The position numbers were made by a program, and so were the translations under genes. DNA of 64,000 nucleotides from G963422745 sp963422745 (GTDB lineage: Bacteria; Actinomycetota; Acidimicrobiia; Acidimicrobiales; Aldehydirespiratoraceae), in contig OY730477.1 in the NCBI GenBank assembly GCA_963422745.1, positions 3,100,001 through 3,164,000 on the forward strand, given 5' to 3'. Each line of letters begins with the position of its first letter. Positions within the stretch are counted from its first letter, which is position 1. The notes beneath the pieces are model-generated. The model saw only the letters and a program-made list of their open reading frames with translations. It did no database searches and was not told the origin of the DNA. This document shows, in pieces, positions 41,435 through 49,498 of this stretch.

Positions 41435-43200
41435 CGGTGGTCGCCTTGTTTGAGCAACGGCTGCTGGCTGGGATGGACGACAACCTCGGAGTTGGACCTG
41501 CCTGCGGGCACCATCGGAAAGACGTTCTCGGCGGGATCGGTGACGAACTCAACAACCACGGACCGGTCGTTGATCTCGTTGGCCTCAGCGATGGCCGAGG
41601 CGACCTCCTCGGGCGACTCGACCCGAATACCGACGCAGCCCATCGACTCCGCCCAGCGCACGTAGTCGGGTACGCGTTCTGATAGGTAGACCTCGCTGTA
41701 GCGCTCGTCGTAGAACATTTCTTGCCATTGGCGAACCATTCCCAGATAGGAATTGTTGAACAGCGCAACCTTGATCGCGATGTTCTCAACCGTGGACGTG
41801 ATGAGTTCCTGCGCGGTCATCTGGAAGCACCCGTCGCCGTCCACCGCCCACACACGGCTGTCGGGTCGGCCGACCTTGGCGCCGATCGCGGCCGGGATCG
41901 AAAAACCCATCGTGCCGAGACCGCCTGAGTTGATCCACGTGTAGGGGTGATCAAACTTCCAGTACTGGCTGGCGTGCATCTGATGCTGGCCGACACCAGA
42001 ACACACGATCGTGTCGCGGGGGTTGTTGTCACGCAGTGCTTCCATCACGTACTGGGGTTTGAGTTTGTCGCCGGGTTCGGACTGCTCATACACCAGAGGG
42101 AACTTCTCCTGCCAGCCACTAACCGTGCTGCGCCAAGCCGAGCGGTTCGCTTGGACTTCGCTGCCGCCCATTTCAAGCATGCAGGCAACCATGGACTCAA
42201 TGACACGGCGGCAGTCCCCCTGGATGCCGATATCGCAGTCGCGGACCTTGCCGAGCTCAGCCGGGTCAATGTCAACGTGGATGACTTTGGCGTCGGGGGC
42301 GAACCCGTCGAGCTTGCCGGTGACACGATCGTCGAAGCGTGCCCCCAGGCAGATCAGCAGGTCGCTGCGCTGCATAGCCGTAACGGCGGTGTAGTTGCCG
42401 TGCATGCCCGGCATGCCAAGGCACAACTCATGGCGGTCAGGGAAAGCGCCTCGGGCCATCAGGGTGGTAACGACCGGGATCTGAACCATTTCGGCCAGCT
42501 CACGCAGCGCCTCAGCGGCCCGGGCCTTCAGCAATCCTCCACCCACGTACAGCACTGGCCGTTCGGCCGCCGCGATCAGCTCGCAAGCAGAGGCGATCAA
42601 TGCCGGGTCGCCTTCAACGACGGGGTTGTAACCGGGGAGCTCCATGTCTGCGTCGCTGGGCTCGTACCAGGTCATCGCCGAGCGTGGGTTCGCCGGGTCG
42701 ACGATGTCCTTGGGGATGTCAACCAGGACAGGGCCTGGGCGGCCTGTGGTAGCGATGTGGAACGCCTCGTGCACGATCCGCGGGATGTCTTGGGCTTCTG
42801 TGACCAAGAAGTTGTGCTTGGTGACCGACATGGTGATGCCGGTGGTGTCGCACTCTTGGAAAGCGTCGGTGCCAATCGCGGCATAGGGAACCTGGCCCGT
42901 GACGCACACCATCGGCACCGAATCCAAGAAGGCGTCGCACAGCGGTGTGACTACGTTGGTTGCGGCCGGGCCGCTGGTGACCATGACCACCCCGGGGCGG
43001 CCGGTGGCGTGGGCGTAGCCCTCGGCCATGTGGCCCGCGCCCTGCTCGTGTCGCACCAAGATGTGGCGGATCGACGAGTCGCGGATGGGGTCGTATACCG
43101 GCAGGATCGCCCCTCCCGGCAGGCCAAACATCACCTTTACGCCTTCGCATTCGAGGGCCCTGACGAGGGCTTGTCCGCCGTTGGTGGGATTGCTGGTCAT
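41431..43200 (-). CDS. ilvB: Acetolactate synthase large subunit
   Basis: The catalytic, thiamine diphosphate-dependent subunit (EC 2.2.1.6) joining two pyruvates, or pyruvate and 2-ketobutyrate. It has the N-terminal VKVMFGLPGGAILPVYD, the catalytic Glu region VRHEQGAGHMAEGYA, the FAD/central domain and the C-terminal ThDP motif WAVDGDGCFQMTAQELITSTVENIAIKVALFNN. ATG 43200 (MTSNPTNGGQALVRALE) is chosen over the in-frame 43263 because the latter would start inside the leader just after the terminator hairpin. ilvB, ilvN and probably ilvC form a unit controlled by the attenuator upstream. Confidence 0.95.
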   Translation of the reverse strand: MTSNPTNGGQALVRALECEGVKVMFGLPGGAILPVYDPIRDSSIRHILVRHEQGAGHMAEGYAHATGRPGVVMVTSGPAATNVVTPLCDAFLDSVPMVCVTGQVPYAAIGTDAFQECDTTGITMSVTKHNFLVTEAQDIPRIVHEAFHIATTGRPGPVLVDIPKDIVDPANPRSAMTWYEPSDADMELPGYNPVVEGDPALIASACELIAAAERPVLYVGGGLLKARAAEALRELAEMVQIPVVTTLMARGAFPDRHELCLGMPGMHGNYTAVTAMQRSDLLICLGARFDDRVTGKLDGFAPDAKVIHVDIDPAELGKVRDCDIGIQGDCRRVIESMVACMLEMGGSEVQANRSAWRSTVSGWQEKFPLVYEQSEPGDKLKPQYVMEALRDNNPRDTIVCSGVGQHQMHASQYWKFDHPYTWINSGGLGTMGFSIPAAIGAKVGRPDSRVWAVDGDGCFQMTAQELITSTVENIAIKVALFNNSYLGMVRQWQEMFYDERYSEVYLSERVPDYVRWAESMGCVGIRVESPEEVASAIAEANEINDRSVVVEFVTDPAENVFPMVPAGRSNSEVVVHPSQQPLLKQGDHR

Positions 43201-43263
43201 ATGCGGATCCGGATTCGATCTTGCCCGGAGGCGTCTGGAAGAAACTACCGACAACAAATGCAA

Positions 43264-43287
43264 ACGGCCTCCCCGAGAGGAGGCCGT
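43264..43287 (-). terminator. Attenuator terminator of ilvB leader
   Basis: On the minus strand ACGGCCTCC and GGAGGCCGT form a perfect 9-bp stem with loop TCTCGG, followed by TTGCATTTGTTG. It sits between the BCAA-rich leader peptide and ilvB, where a regulated terminator is expected. Confidence 0.75.
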
Positions 43288-43289
43288 GG

Positions 43290-43322
43290 CACACGTTCGC
43301 CGATTGTGGACGCGAACGTGCG
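43290..43322 (-). other. Upstream stem-loop of the ilvB leader
   Basis: CGCACGTTCGC and GCGAACGTGTG pair (10 of 11 with one wobble) around an 11-nt loop, directly after the leader peptide stop codon. It corresponds to the pause or 1:2 hairpin of classical attenuators. Confidence 0.6.
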
Positions 43323-43364
43323 CTAGCTGAGCCCTACTACGACGAGACGGCGGGCGCTGTTCAC
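43323..43364 (-). CDS. ilvB leader peptide, LVVVGL-rich
   Basis: A 13-residue peptide MNSARRLVVVGLS starting at GTG 43364. The run Leu-Val-Val-Val-Gly-Leu would stall ribosomes when branched-chain aminoacyl-tRNAs are scarce. It starts seven nucleotides after a CATACT -10 box, so its mRNA is leaderless. It lies just before two stem-loops, the second terminator-like, which together make a standard transcription attenuator as known for ilvB of Corynebacterium and Streptomyces. Confidence 0.75.
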   Translation of the reverse strand: MNSARRLVVVGLS

Positions 43365-43371
43365 GACCTCA

Positions 43372-43400
43372 AGTATGACAACTTAGTGGCGCCATGACAA
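43372..43400 (-). promoter_or_regulatory. Promoter of ilvB leader
   Basis: TTGTCA (43400-43395), a 17-bp spacer and CATACT (43377-43372), then seven nucleotides to the leader-peptide GTG. The best-formed promoter in the window. The -35 lies at the edge of the 117-bp repeat that serves the divergent MATE gene. Confidence 0.65.
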
Positions 43401-43714
43401 CGACCTAGCTTGACCGCGATGTATCGAACACCCTTCGCCGGGCTTCTAACACGCCTGCGGGGGATCTGGTCCGACACTGAATAGTGGCGCCATGACAACC
43501 CAGTAGCGCCATGACAACGACCTAGCTTGACCGCGATGTATCGAACACCCTTCGCCGGGCTTCTAACACGCCTGCGGGGGATCTGGTCCGACACTGAATA
43601 GCGGCGCCATGACAACCCAATAGCGCCATAACAACGACCTAGCTTGACCGCGATGTATCGAACACCCTTCGCCGGGCTTCTAACACGCCTGCGGGGGATC
43701 TGGTCCGACACTGA
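43385..43714. repeat. 117-bp triplication of the MATE promoter and gene start
   Basis: Three copies with ATG at 43419, 43536 and 43653, exactly 117 bp apart. Each holds TAGCTT, seven nucleotides and ATGTATCGAACACCC. The first two copies stop after 21 codons (MYRTPFAGLLTRLRGIWSDTE); the third continues as the MATE gene. Confidence 0.95.
43640..43645 (+). promoter_or_regulatory. -10 TAGCTT of the MATE gene
   Basis: TAGCTT seven nucleotides before ATG 43653. The same box is present before the two abortive upstream copies of the start. Confidence 0.5.
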
Positions 43715-45020
43715 TCGGGAGATCCTCCGTCTGGCGTTCCCGGCGTTGGGGGCGCTGACCGCGGAGCCGTTGTATGTGCTTGTAGATACCGCGGTCGTCG
43801 GACATCTGGGCACGCCCCAGCTTGGAGGTCTGGCTCTGGCGACAACACTGATCCTGGTCGCCTTCTCGGTGTTCATCTTCCTCGCCTACGGAACGACCGC
43901 CTCGGTGGCAAGGCTGCTCGGTGCCGGGGAGGATCGCCAAGCCGCCCATCAGGCGGTTCAGTCAGTTTGGTTGGCGGCGATCGCGGGCGTTGTGGTGGCG
44001 GCCGCTGGCTGGCTTCTGGCAGATCCTCTTCTTCGGGTTGTTTCTGGCGACGACCCGGAAGTCCACCGGCACGCCCTCACGTACTTTCGAATTTCAATGC
44101 CGGGCATCCCGGCGATGCTGATCAGCCTGGCCGGGGTTGGCTATCTGCGCGGCCTGCAGGACACGCGTAGGCCATTCGTCGTGGCTCTGGGGTCCGCAGC
44201 ATTCAACGGAGCGCTCGAAGTTGTGCTGATCTTCGGATTCGGTTTTGGCGTCGGAGCATCCGCGCTGTCGACAACGCTTGCCCATTGGCTGGCCGCCGGT
44301 CTGTTCTGCTGGTGGATCGCCAGGGCCGTAACCGCCCACGGTGTGAGGCTGACCCCGAACCGGCAGTCGATCACCCGCCTCGCTGGTGCCGGGTTCAGCC
44401 TGGCCCTGCGAACAACGGCGCTGCGGGGAGGGCTGACGATCACCTTGGCAGTGGCGGCCCGGATCGGCACCAAGGATCTTGCCGCCCACGAGATCGCCTT
44501 TCAGCTCTGGAACATCGGAGCTCTCGCCCTGGACGCCGTGGCGATCGCCGCGCAGGCAATGATCGGCCGGGCCCTCGGGTCCGGCGATGCGGACCTGGCG
44601 CGGAGGCTGGGACGCCGAATGATCCAGTGGGGTCTCTGCGCTGGCTGCGCGCTGGGCGTGGTCGTGTTGGCGACGGCTCCGGTCGTGCCCCACATCTTCT
44701 CAAACGATCCCGCCGTCACCACGCTGGTCGGGTTCTTGTTGATCCACGTTGCGCTCTGGCAACCAGTCAACGGCGTTGCCTTCGCGCTTGATGGAATTCT
44801 GATTGGCGCTGGCGATCTTCGCTTCCTCGCCTGGAGCATGGGCCTGGCCTCGGCAGTGCTCGTGGCCGCTGGAATGCTTGTCTTGGCACTTGACGCTGGG
44901 ATCGGCTGGGTATGGGCTGGCCTCGGCGCCTGGATGACCGTACGCACCGTGGCGCTTCTATGGCGCTTCGCCACCCCCGCCTGGCAGGTCACAGGCGCCG
45001 TCCGCGGTTCAAAGTCATAG
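43653..45020 (+). CDS. MATE family efflux transporter, DinF-like
   Basis: A 455-residue multidrug/toxin extrusion protein with about 12 membrane helices, exporting cationic compounds with H+ or Na+ antiport. Family features are ILRLAFPALGALTAEPLYVLVDTAVVGHLG at the N-terminus, FRISMPGIPAMLISLAGVGYLRGLQDTRRPF in the middle (DinF-like RGxQDT), and the second-half repeat VAARIGTKDLAAHEIAFQLW. ATG 43653 is preferred over TTG 43644 because it follows a TAGCTT box by seven nucleotides. The promoter and first 20 codons are tandemly triplicated. The gene's stop overlaps an inverted copy of the tail of the UvrD-like helicase gene. Confidence 0.9.
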   Translation: MYRTPFAGLLTRLRGIWSDTDREILRLAFPALGALTAEPLYVLVDTAVVGHLGTPQLGGLALATTLILVAFSVFIFLAYGTTASVARLLGAGEDRQAAHQAVQSVWLAAIAGVVVAAAGWLLADPLLRVVSGDDPEVHRHALTYFRISMPGIPAMLISLAGVGYLRGLQDTRRPFVVALGSAAFNGALEVVLIFGFGFGVGASALSTTLAHWLAAGLFCWWIARAVTAHGVRLTPNRQSITRLAGAGFSLALRTTALRGGLTITLAVAARIGTKDLAAHEIAFQLWNIGALALDAVAIAAQAMIGRALGSGDADLARRLGRRMIQWGLCAGCALGVVVLATAPVVPHIFSNDPAVTTLVGFLLIHVALWQPVNGVAFALDGILIGAGDLRFLAWSMGLASAVLVAAGMLVLALDAGIGWVWAGLGAWMTVRTVALLWRFATPAWQVTGAVRGSKS

Positions 45021-45078
45021 TACGATTGGCGGTCGTTCAGCTAACGGACTGCGGGGCAGCGGGCTGGGAGAACAGCCG
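45016..45078 (-). repeat. Inverted copy of the UvrD-like gene tail (left)
   Basis: On the minus strand this reads CGGCTGTTCTCCCAGCCC, an 8-bp extra GCTGCCCC-type duplication, then GCAGTCCGTTAGCTGAA and CCAATCGTACTATG, matching 48806-48860. It spans the MATE stop codon. Confidence 0.85.
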
Positions 45079-45332
45079 AGGTCGTTGGTCATGAAGCCAG
45101 CACGACTTCCAGACAGGAGCTCACACAGCAGCGTGGTTTTTCCCGAGTGCTTTGGACCGAAGAGCACCACCTCGACCGTCGATGCTGACCGCGCCTTCAT
45201 GGAGCAGGCTCGTACCGCATCGAGATAACGTCAGATCGACGCTGTTGGGGTTGACATGGTCAACTAAGAAGGGGTGATCGTGATGTCGCCCCGATCAACG
45301 CGACGAATAATCTCGGGACCGCTGAGAATCAT
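45079..45332 (-). pseudogene. dCTP deaminase-like remnant
   Basis: ATG 45332 starts MILSGPEIIRRVDRGDITIT, a typical dCTP deaminase N-terminus. Removing one missing base near 45268 restores PFLVDHVNPNSVDLTLS, the conserved dcd segment, ending near IDG. Beyond this a third frame reads STVEVVLFGPKHSGKTTLLC and AGFMTND, which could be decayed dcd sequence or an unrelated P-loop fragment; I cannot decide. The coding end runs into the inverted helicase-tail repeat. At least one frameshift makes it inactive. Confidence 0.5.
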
Positions 45333-45857
45333 CGTCGGCCAGCCGCGATCGGTATCGGAACCGGGTCGTGCAGCTTCGACCGCATGGGACGATCGTGGCG
45401 GCCGTACCAATCCTCGTCGACGACGTCGAGGGGAACGTGCTCGACCGAGCTGGCTGGTTTTGGCCCGAACCTCATATATCTCCGGACCAACCTCATGTAT
45501 CTCCGGACCGAGTTGGTCGTGTGCACTTGCGACGATCGAGCGGTGGTCTCCATAATGTGGCCGTGCCGCTGCGAGGAGAGGTCGGATTTGAGTCCATTGC
45601 TCGAGCCCGCTGTTCAGCCGCGCAAACGACACTCGAACAACTCGGTAAGACGTGGGACGATCTCCATCGGTTGGTCGAGGAGCAGGTTGACGGCGTCAGG
45701 ACGGTTCTGCTCACCAGTTCCTTGGTTCAGGGGTGGCCACGAGCCAGAGCGACGTAGTCGTCAAGCGTCTGGAAGATATCCCCTCGCCGTGGCTTCCAGT
45801 TTGTTGCGAGCGGCCCGATGTCGGCTGATCTACCTGTCGCTGTCGGCACCGGCAGCT
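45333..45857. other. Debris region without a supported gene
   Basis: Several short frames overlap on both strands with no conserved family. A short duplication CCTCAT(A/G)TATCTCCGGACC occurs at about 45472 and 45493. The stretch encoding TTLEQLGKTWDDLHRLVEEQ on the + strand looks protein-like but has no recognisable start or family. Confidence 0.4.
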
Positions 45858-46064
45858 ATGGACACCGCCGAGATCAACGCCTTGGTTGAGCGACTCGTCG
45901 CCGACCACCCCGCTGAATGGGAGCGGTTCGCGGCGGGAGACGACAGCGATCGCCGCAAGATGCAGGGCTTCTTCACTGGCCAAGTGATGCGCGAGACCCG
46001 GGGTCAAGCGGACGGTCGGGTCGTTGCCAAGGTGCTAGCCCGTAAGGCCAGCAACGGCCGATGA
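45858..46064 (+). CDS. Orphan GatB C-terminal (YqeY-like) domain
   Basis: A 68-residue product (MDTAEINALVERLVADHPAE...) that matches only the extreme C-terminal tRNA-binding tail of GatB, the aspartyl/glutamyl-tRNA amidotransferase subunit: RRKMQGFFTGQVMRETRGQA and VVAKVLARKA. The rest of GatB is absent. Its stop overlaps the start of the helicase gene (ATGA), so it may persist because it couples translation of the helicase, or be a true remnant. The start codon is uncertain; the same frame is open much further upstream without similarity. Confidence 0.5.
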   Translation: MDTAEINALVERLVADHPAEWERFAAGDDSDRRKMQGFFTGQVMRETRGQADGRVVAKVLARKASNGR

Positions 46065-48835
46065 GCGTTGACCTCGCTGACCTTACGGGCCCGCTGGTGC
46101 TCGGGCGCAGCGTGCTGGTGACACCGGATCAGTTGACGCCAGAGCCGTGGCAGAACTGTGAACGCCTGACCGTGGATGCCGGACGGCCAAGCCCGGAGGC
46201 CAAACGCGCTCTGCGGCAGGCCTGGTGCGAGCGCCGTCGGATCGTGATCGAGCTCAGCGGAGAGGTGCCCGATCCTCAGCAGGTGTTGCGCAAGCCCTGG
46301 TGGGAGCTTCACCCTGGTACGACCCTCGGTCCCGAAGTGCTGCACCACCTACTCACTGCCAACGTTGTCGACGCCCGAGACCCTCAAAGCCCGCGGTTCG
46401 CCCCACGTGATCGTGCCTTGGCTCTTGGTGCCACAGAAGTAAGCCCCGGTGGGTATGGCGACGTGATCGTCCACGCGGCAGGCCCGAGTTGGTGCGACGG
46501 TGGCCCGCTCAACTTCTTTGAGGCCGACGACTCAAGAGGCGCCTCGCTGATCTGCGCCGCGAATCTCGCAGCTGGCAGCCTCGCACCGCTACGACCCTGC
46601 GTGCTAACGGCGGATCTGGCCCCCGATCAGAACGCGGCGGCCGCCCAGCTCGGAGGTGGGGTGCGCGTGCTGGCGCCTGCCGGGTCGGGCAAGACCAGGG
46701 TCCTCACCGAACGGGCTCGGTACTTGCTACGCGACCTGGGCTTGGCCCCGACAGCGGTGTGTCTGGTGGCCTACAACGTTAGGGCCCGGGCCGAGATACA
46801 GCAGCGCACTCAGGACCTCAAGGGTTTTCAGGTGCGCACGCTCAACAGTCTGGCGTTGGCCATCTGCAACGGCACGGGCGGGTTCGCTCGTCCGAGCGGA
46901 CACCCGCGGGTGTCCGTGATCGTTGAGCGGGAGGCTCGTGACATCCTGGATGCGGTCCTGACTGAGCTCAACCTGCTAAAGCGACGCCGTGCACTGACCG
47001 ATCCGCTGGCACCATGGATTGAAGCGCTGACGGCCTCCAGGCTGGGTTTGCGGGACCCTGCCGAGGTGGAGAAGGAGTATTCACCCGACATACCAGGATT
47101 CGCGCATGCCGCGCAGGCGTACGCCAAGCGCCTGGATCGCGACCACGTGGTAGATTTCGACCACCAAATCATCAGGGCCATTGAGGTGCTGCTCACCGAC
47201 CCAGAGGCCCGTATAACTGCCCGGCAACTTTGCGGTGTGCTGCTTGTGGACGAGTTTCAGGATCTCACACCGGCGCACTTGTTACTGATCCGTTTGATTG
47301 GCGGGCCCCGCGCGGACGTCTTCGGTGTCGGTGACGACGACCAGACGATTTACGGCTACAACGGCGCTTCTCCACAGTTTCTAATTGATTTCCCAAGGTT
47401 CTTCCCGTGCGCGGCAACCCGTGAGCTGCACGTCAACTACCGCTGCCCGCCAGAGGTCGTCGCCGCGGCCTCGAACCTGCTTTCGCATAATCGCCTGCGT
47501 TACCCCAAGCGGATTGTGGCGGCACCGGACAAGCCCGACTCAGCGAATCCTCGGCCCACGATCTGCATCAGCGGGGGAGGCTTTGCGGAGCTGACAGCTC
47601 GGGTGGCGGAACTACAGGCCGACGGTGTCAATCCGACTGACGTCGCTGTACTGAGTCGAGTGAACAGCGTGCTGCTGGTTCCCCAGATCGCTCTAGCCGA
47701 GGCCGACATCCCCAGCACGAAACCCGTGGGTCAGGGGTTCCTTCAGCGAACCGGCGCGGCCGCCTCGCTGGCCTGGTTGAAGTTGGCAGTCGTTGAGGGG
47801 TCGCTTCCTGGAGATGCCCTCGCTCGGGCTGTCAAATGCCCGCCGCGGTCGCTGTCGCCTCGCCTGCAGAGCTGGGTTTGTGAACAGCGCAACGTCGCGG
47901 CCCTTCAGCGCCTGTCCCAGCGACTCAACGAACAGCGGGACTCCCAGCGTGTTGCCGAATTCGCCGACGATATCGAAGGGCTCCGCCGATTGGCCAGGCC
48001 TTCCGGTGGCCGTCTGCAGGCAACGACTGGGCAACTGCTCGCTGCAATCGACCGAATAGGGGTAAGGGCGAGCCTTGAGGAGCGCCTCGATGGCTCGCGT
48101 CGAGCGGTGGATCGGTCGGCTCATGGCGACGACGTCGCGGTGCTACTGGCCATTGCCTCACTCCACGACGATCCGAATGACTTTGAGACTTGGCTGGCCT
48201 CGCACCTGCCAATCAATGTTGACGGCCCCGATCAAAGCGGCGACCGCGGTGTTCATCTGGCCACCGTGCACAAGGTAAAGGGGCGGCAGTGGCCACACGT
48301 GGTCGTGTACGGGGCTTCGCACGCGCTGATGCCGCACCGGCTTGCTGGCGACATTGAGGAGGAGCTCCGCATCTTCCATGTGGCCATCACCCGTGCCTCA
48401 CGCTCGCTGCTAATCCTCCACGACGGCCGACCTTCGGAGTTCATCGCCGCAATGGACACCCCGATTGATCGAACTGATCCGACTGGTCGACCCGATCAAC
48501 CCGAAAGGCTTGATGTGCCTCGGCTATCTGGTCGGCGCGATTCGATTCGCCGTCAAGACCCCGGCTCGGGGGGACCTGCAGCCACTGAGGAGGCGTCGCT
48601 TACCGGTGAGGAGCAGGCATGGTTTGAGTGTCTTCGGGCATGGCGGCCCAAGCACAGCCGAGCCGCCAAAGTGCCCGCCTTCGTCGTCTTCTACGACAAG
48701 ACCCTTGAGGAACTGGCACGGCGCAGACCCGTCACCGACGAGGGCCTGCTCGCGATTTCTGGGATCGGGCAAGCCAAGCTCAAACAATACGGCGACGAGC
48801 TTAAGCGGCTGTTCTCCCAGCCCGCAGTCCGTTAG
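46061..48835 (+). CDS. UvrD/PcrA-like DNA helicase with HRDC domain (UvrD2-like)
   Basis: A 924-residue superfamily 1A 3'-5' helicase. After a ~185-residue N-terminal region of unknown function come the Q-motif DLAPDQNAAAAQ, Walker A VRVLAPAGSGKTRVLTERA, motif II VLLVDEFQDLTPAHLLLI, motif III FGVGDDDQTIYGYNGA, motif IV-like LHVNYRCPPEVV, motif V HLATVHKVKGRQWPHVVVYGA and motif VI RIFHVAITRASRSLLIL. The last ~80 residues form an HRDC domain (AWFECLRAWRPKHSRAAKVPAF, then ISGIGQAKLKQYGDEL), as in mycobacterial UvrD2. A role in DNA repair or recombination is expected. The ATG overlaps the preceding GatB-tail frame by four bases. The 3' end exists in inverted orientation at 45016-45078. Confidence 0.85.
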   Translation: MSVDLADLTGPLVLGRSVLVTPDQLTPEPWQNCERLTVDAGRPSPEAKRALRQAWCERRRIVIELSGEVPDPQQVLRKPWWELHPGTTLGPEVLHHLLTANVVDARDPQSPRFAPRDRALALGATEVSPGGYGDVIVHAAGPSWCDGGPLNFFEADDSRGASLICAANLAAGSLAPLRPCVLTADLAPDQNAAAAQLGGGVRVLAPAGSGKTRVLTERARYLLRDLGLAPTAVCLVAYNVRARAEIQQRTQDLKGFQVRTLNSLALAICNGTGGFARPSGHPRVSVIVEREARDILDAVLTELNLLKRRRALTDPLAPWIEALTASRLGLRDPAEVEKEYSPDIPGFAHAAQAYAKRLDRDHVVDFDHQIIRAIEVLLTDPEARITARQLCGVLLVDEFQDLTPAHLLLIRLIGGPRADVFGVGDDDQTIYGYNGASPQFLIDFPRFFPCAATRELHVNYRCPPEVVAAASNLLSHNRLRYPKRIVAAPDKPDSANPRPTICISGGGFAELTARVAELQADGVNPTDVAVLSRVNSVLLVPQIALAEADIPSTKPVGQGFLQRTGAAASLAWLKLAVVEGSLPGDALARAVKCPPRSLSPRLQSWVCEQRNVAALQRLSQRLNEQRDSQRVAEFADDIEGLRRLARPSGGRLQATTGQLLAAIDRIGVRASLEERLDGSRRAVDRSAHGDDVAVLLAIASLHDDPNDFETWLASHLPINVDGPDQSGDRGVHLATVHKVKGRQWPHVVVYGASHALMPHRLAGDIEEELRIFHVAITRASRSLLILHDGRPSEFIAAMDTPIDRTDPTGRPDQPERLDVPRLSGRRDSIRRQDPGSGGPAATEEASLTGEEQAWFECLRAWRPKHSRAAKVPAFVVFYDKTLEELARRRPVTDEGLLAISGIGQAKLKQYGDELKRLFSQPAVR

Positions 48836-48860
48836 CTGAAGGACCACCAATCGTACTATG
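48806..48860 (+). repeat. UvrD-like gene tail, partner of inverted copy (right)
   Basis: Coding end and stop of the helicase gene plus 25 bp, the direct-sense partner of the inverted copy at 45016-45078. Together they bracket 3.8 kb. Confidence 0.85.
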
Positions 48861-48885
48861 CCTTGAAATGGCTGTGCGCTTAACT

Positions 48886-49260
48886 TCGCAACCCGCCGCC
48901 AACCCTCACACCCAACACGTCTAACCCTGCAACCCCACCCCCAACAACAACACAACCGCCACCAACCCTCACACCCAACACGTCTAACCCTGCAACCCCA
49001 CCCCCAACAACAACACAACCGCCACCAACCCTCACACCACCAACCCTCACACCCAACACGTCTAACCCTGCAACCCCACCCCCAACAACAACACAACCGC
49101 CACCAACCCTCACACCCAACAAGATTCGACCCTGCAACAACCACAACCGACAAACAACCCGCTGTCAACCCTCACACCCAACAAGATTCGACCCTGCAAT
49201 CCACCCCGAACAATACAACACAACCCTCACCCCAACACAGCCAACCCTGCACCCCAACCC
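48886..49260. repeat. C/A-rich tandem array, 63-bp period
   Basis: CACGTCTAACCCTGCAACCC recurs at 48916, 48979 and, after a 15-bp extra segment, 49057; further diverged units with AAGATTCGACCCTGCAA follow. The + strand is almost free of G. The gap to the ABC gene (49260-49498) has no other feature except TAGCATG doubled at about 49434 and 49450. Confidence 0.85.
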
Positions 49261-49498
49261 GAACGCACAGACAACCCACCCCATACCTGTCAGGGCGCGC
49301 GAACAATCGTGTTCGCATGGCGATGGCGGCCAGGCCGCCTACTCAAAGCCACCGTGTCAACGACACGTCAGAGCCATGAGTTCAGCTACGTCGTGCACGT
49401 CCAGCGGGTTGGCCACCGATACGGGAGTGCTTAGCATGACGGCGAGACCTAGCATGGTGGCGAGTTCTAAGACTTCGCCAAAACCCCCAGGAGACCAC

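Noticed and set aside
45015..45200. A P-loop ATPase gene based on GPKHSGKTTLL
   Set aside because: Only the P-loop-like string is seen, its frame runs into an inverted repeat, and the same DNA can be read as decayed dcd; no Walker B or start supports a gene.
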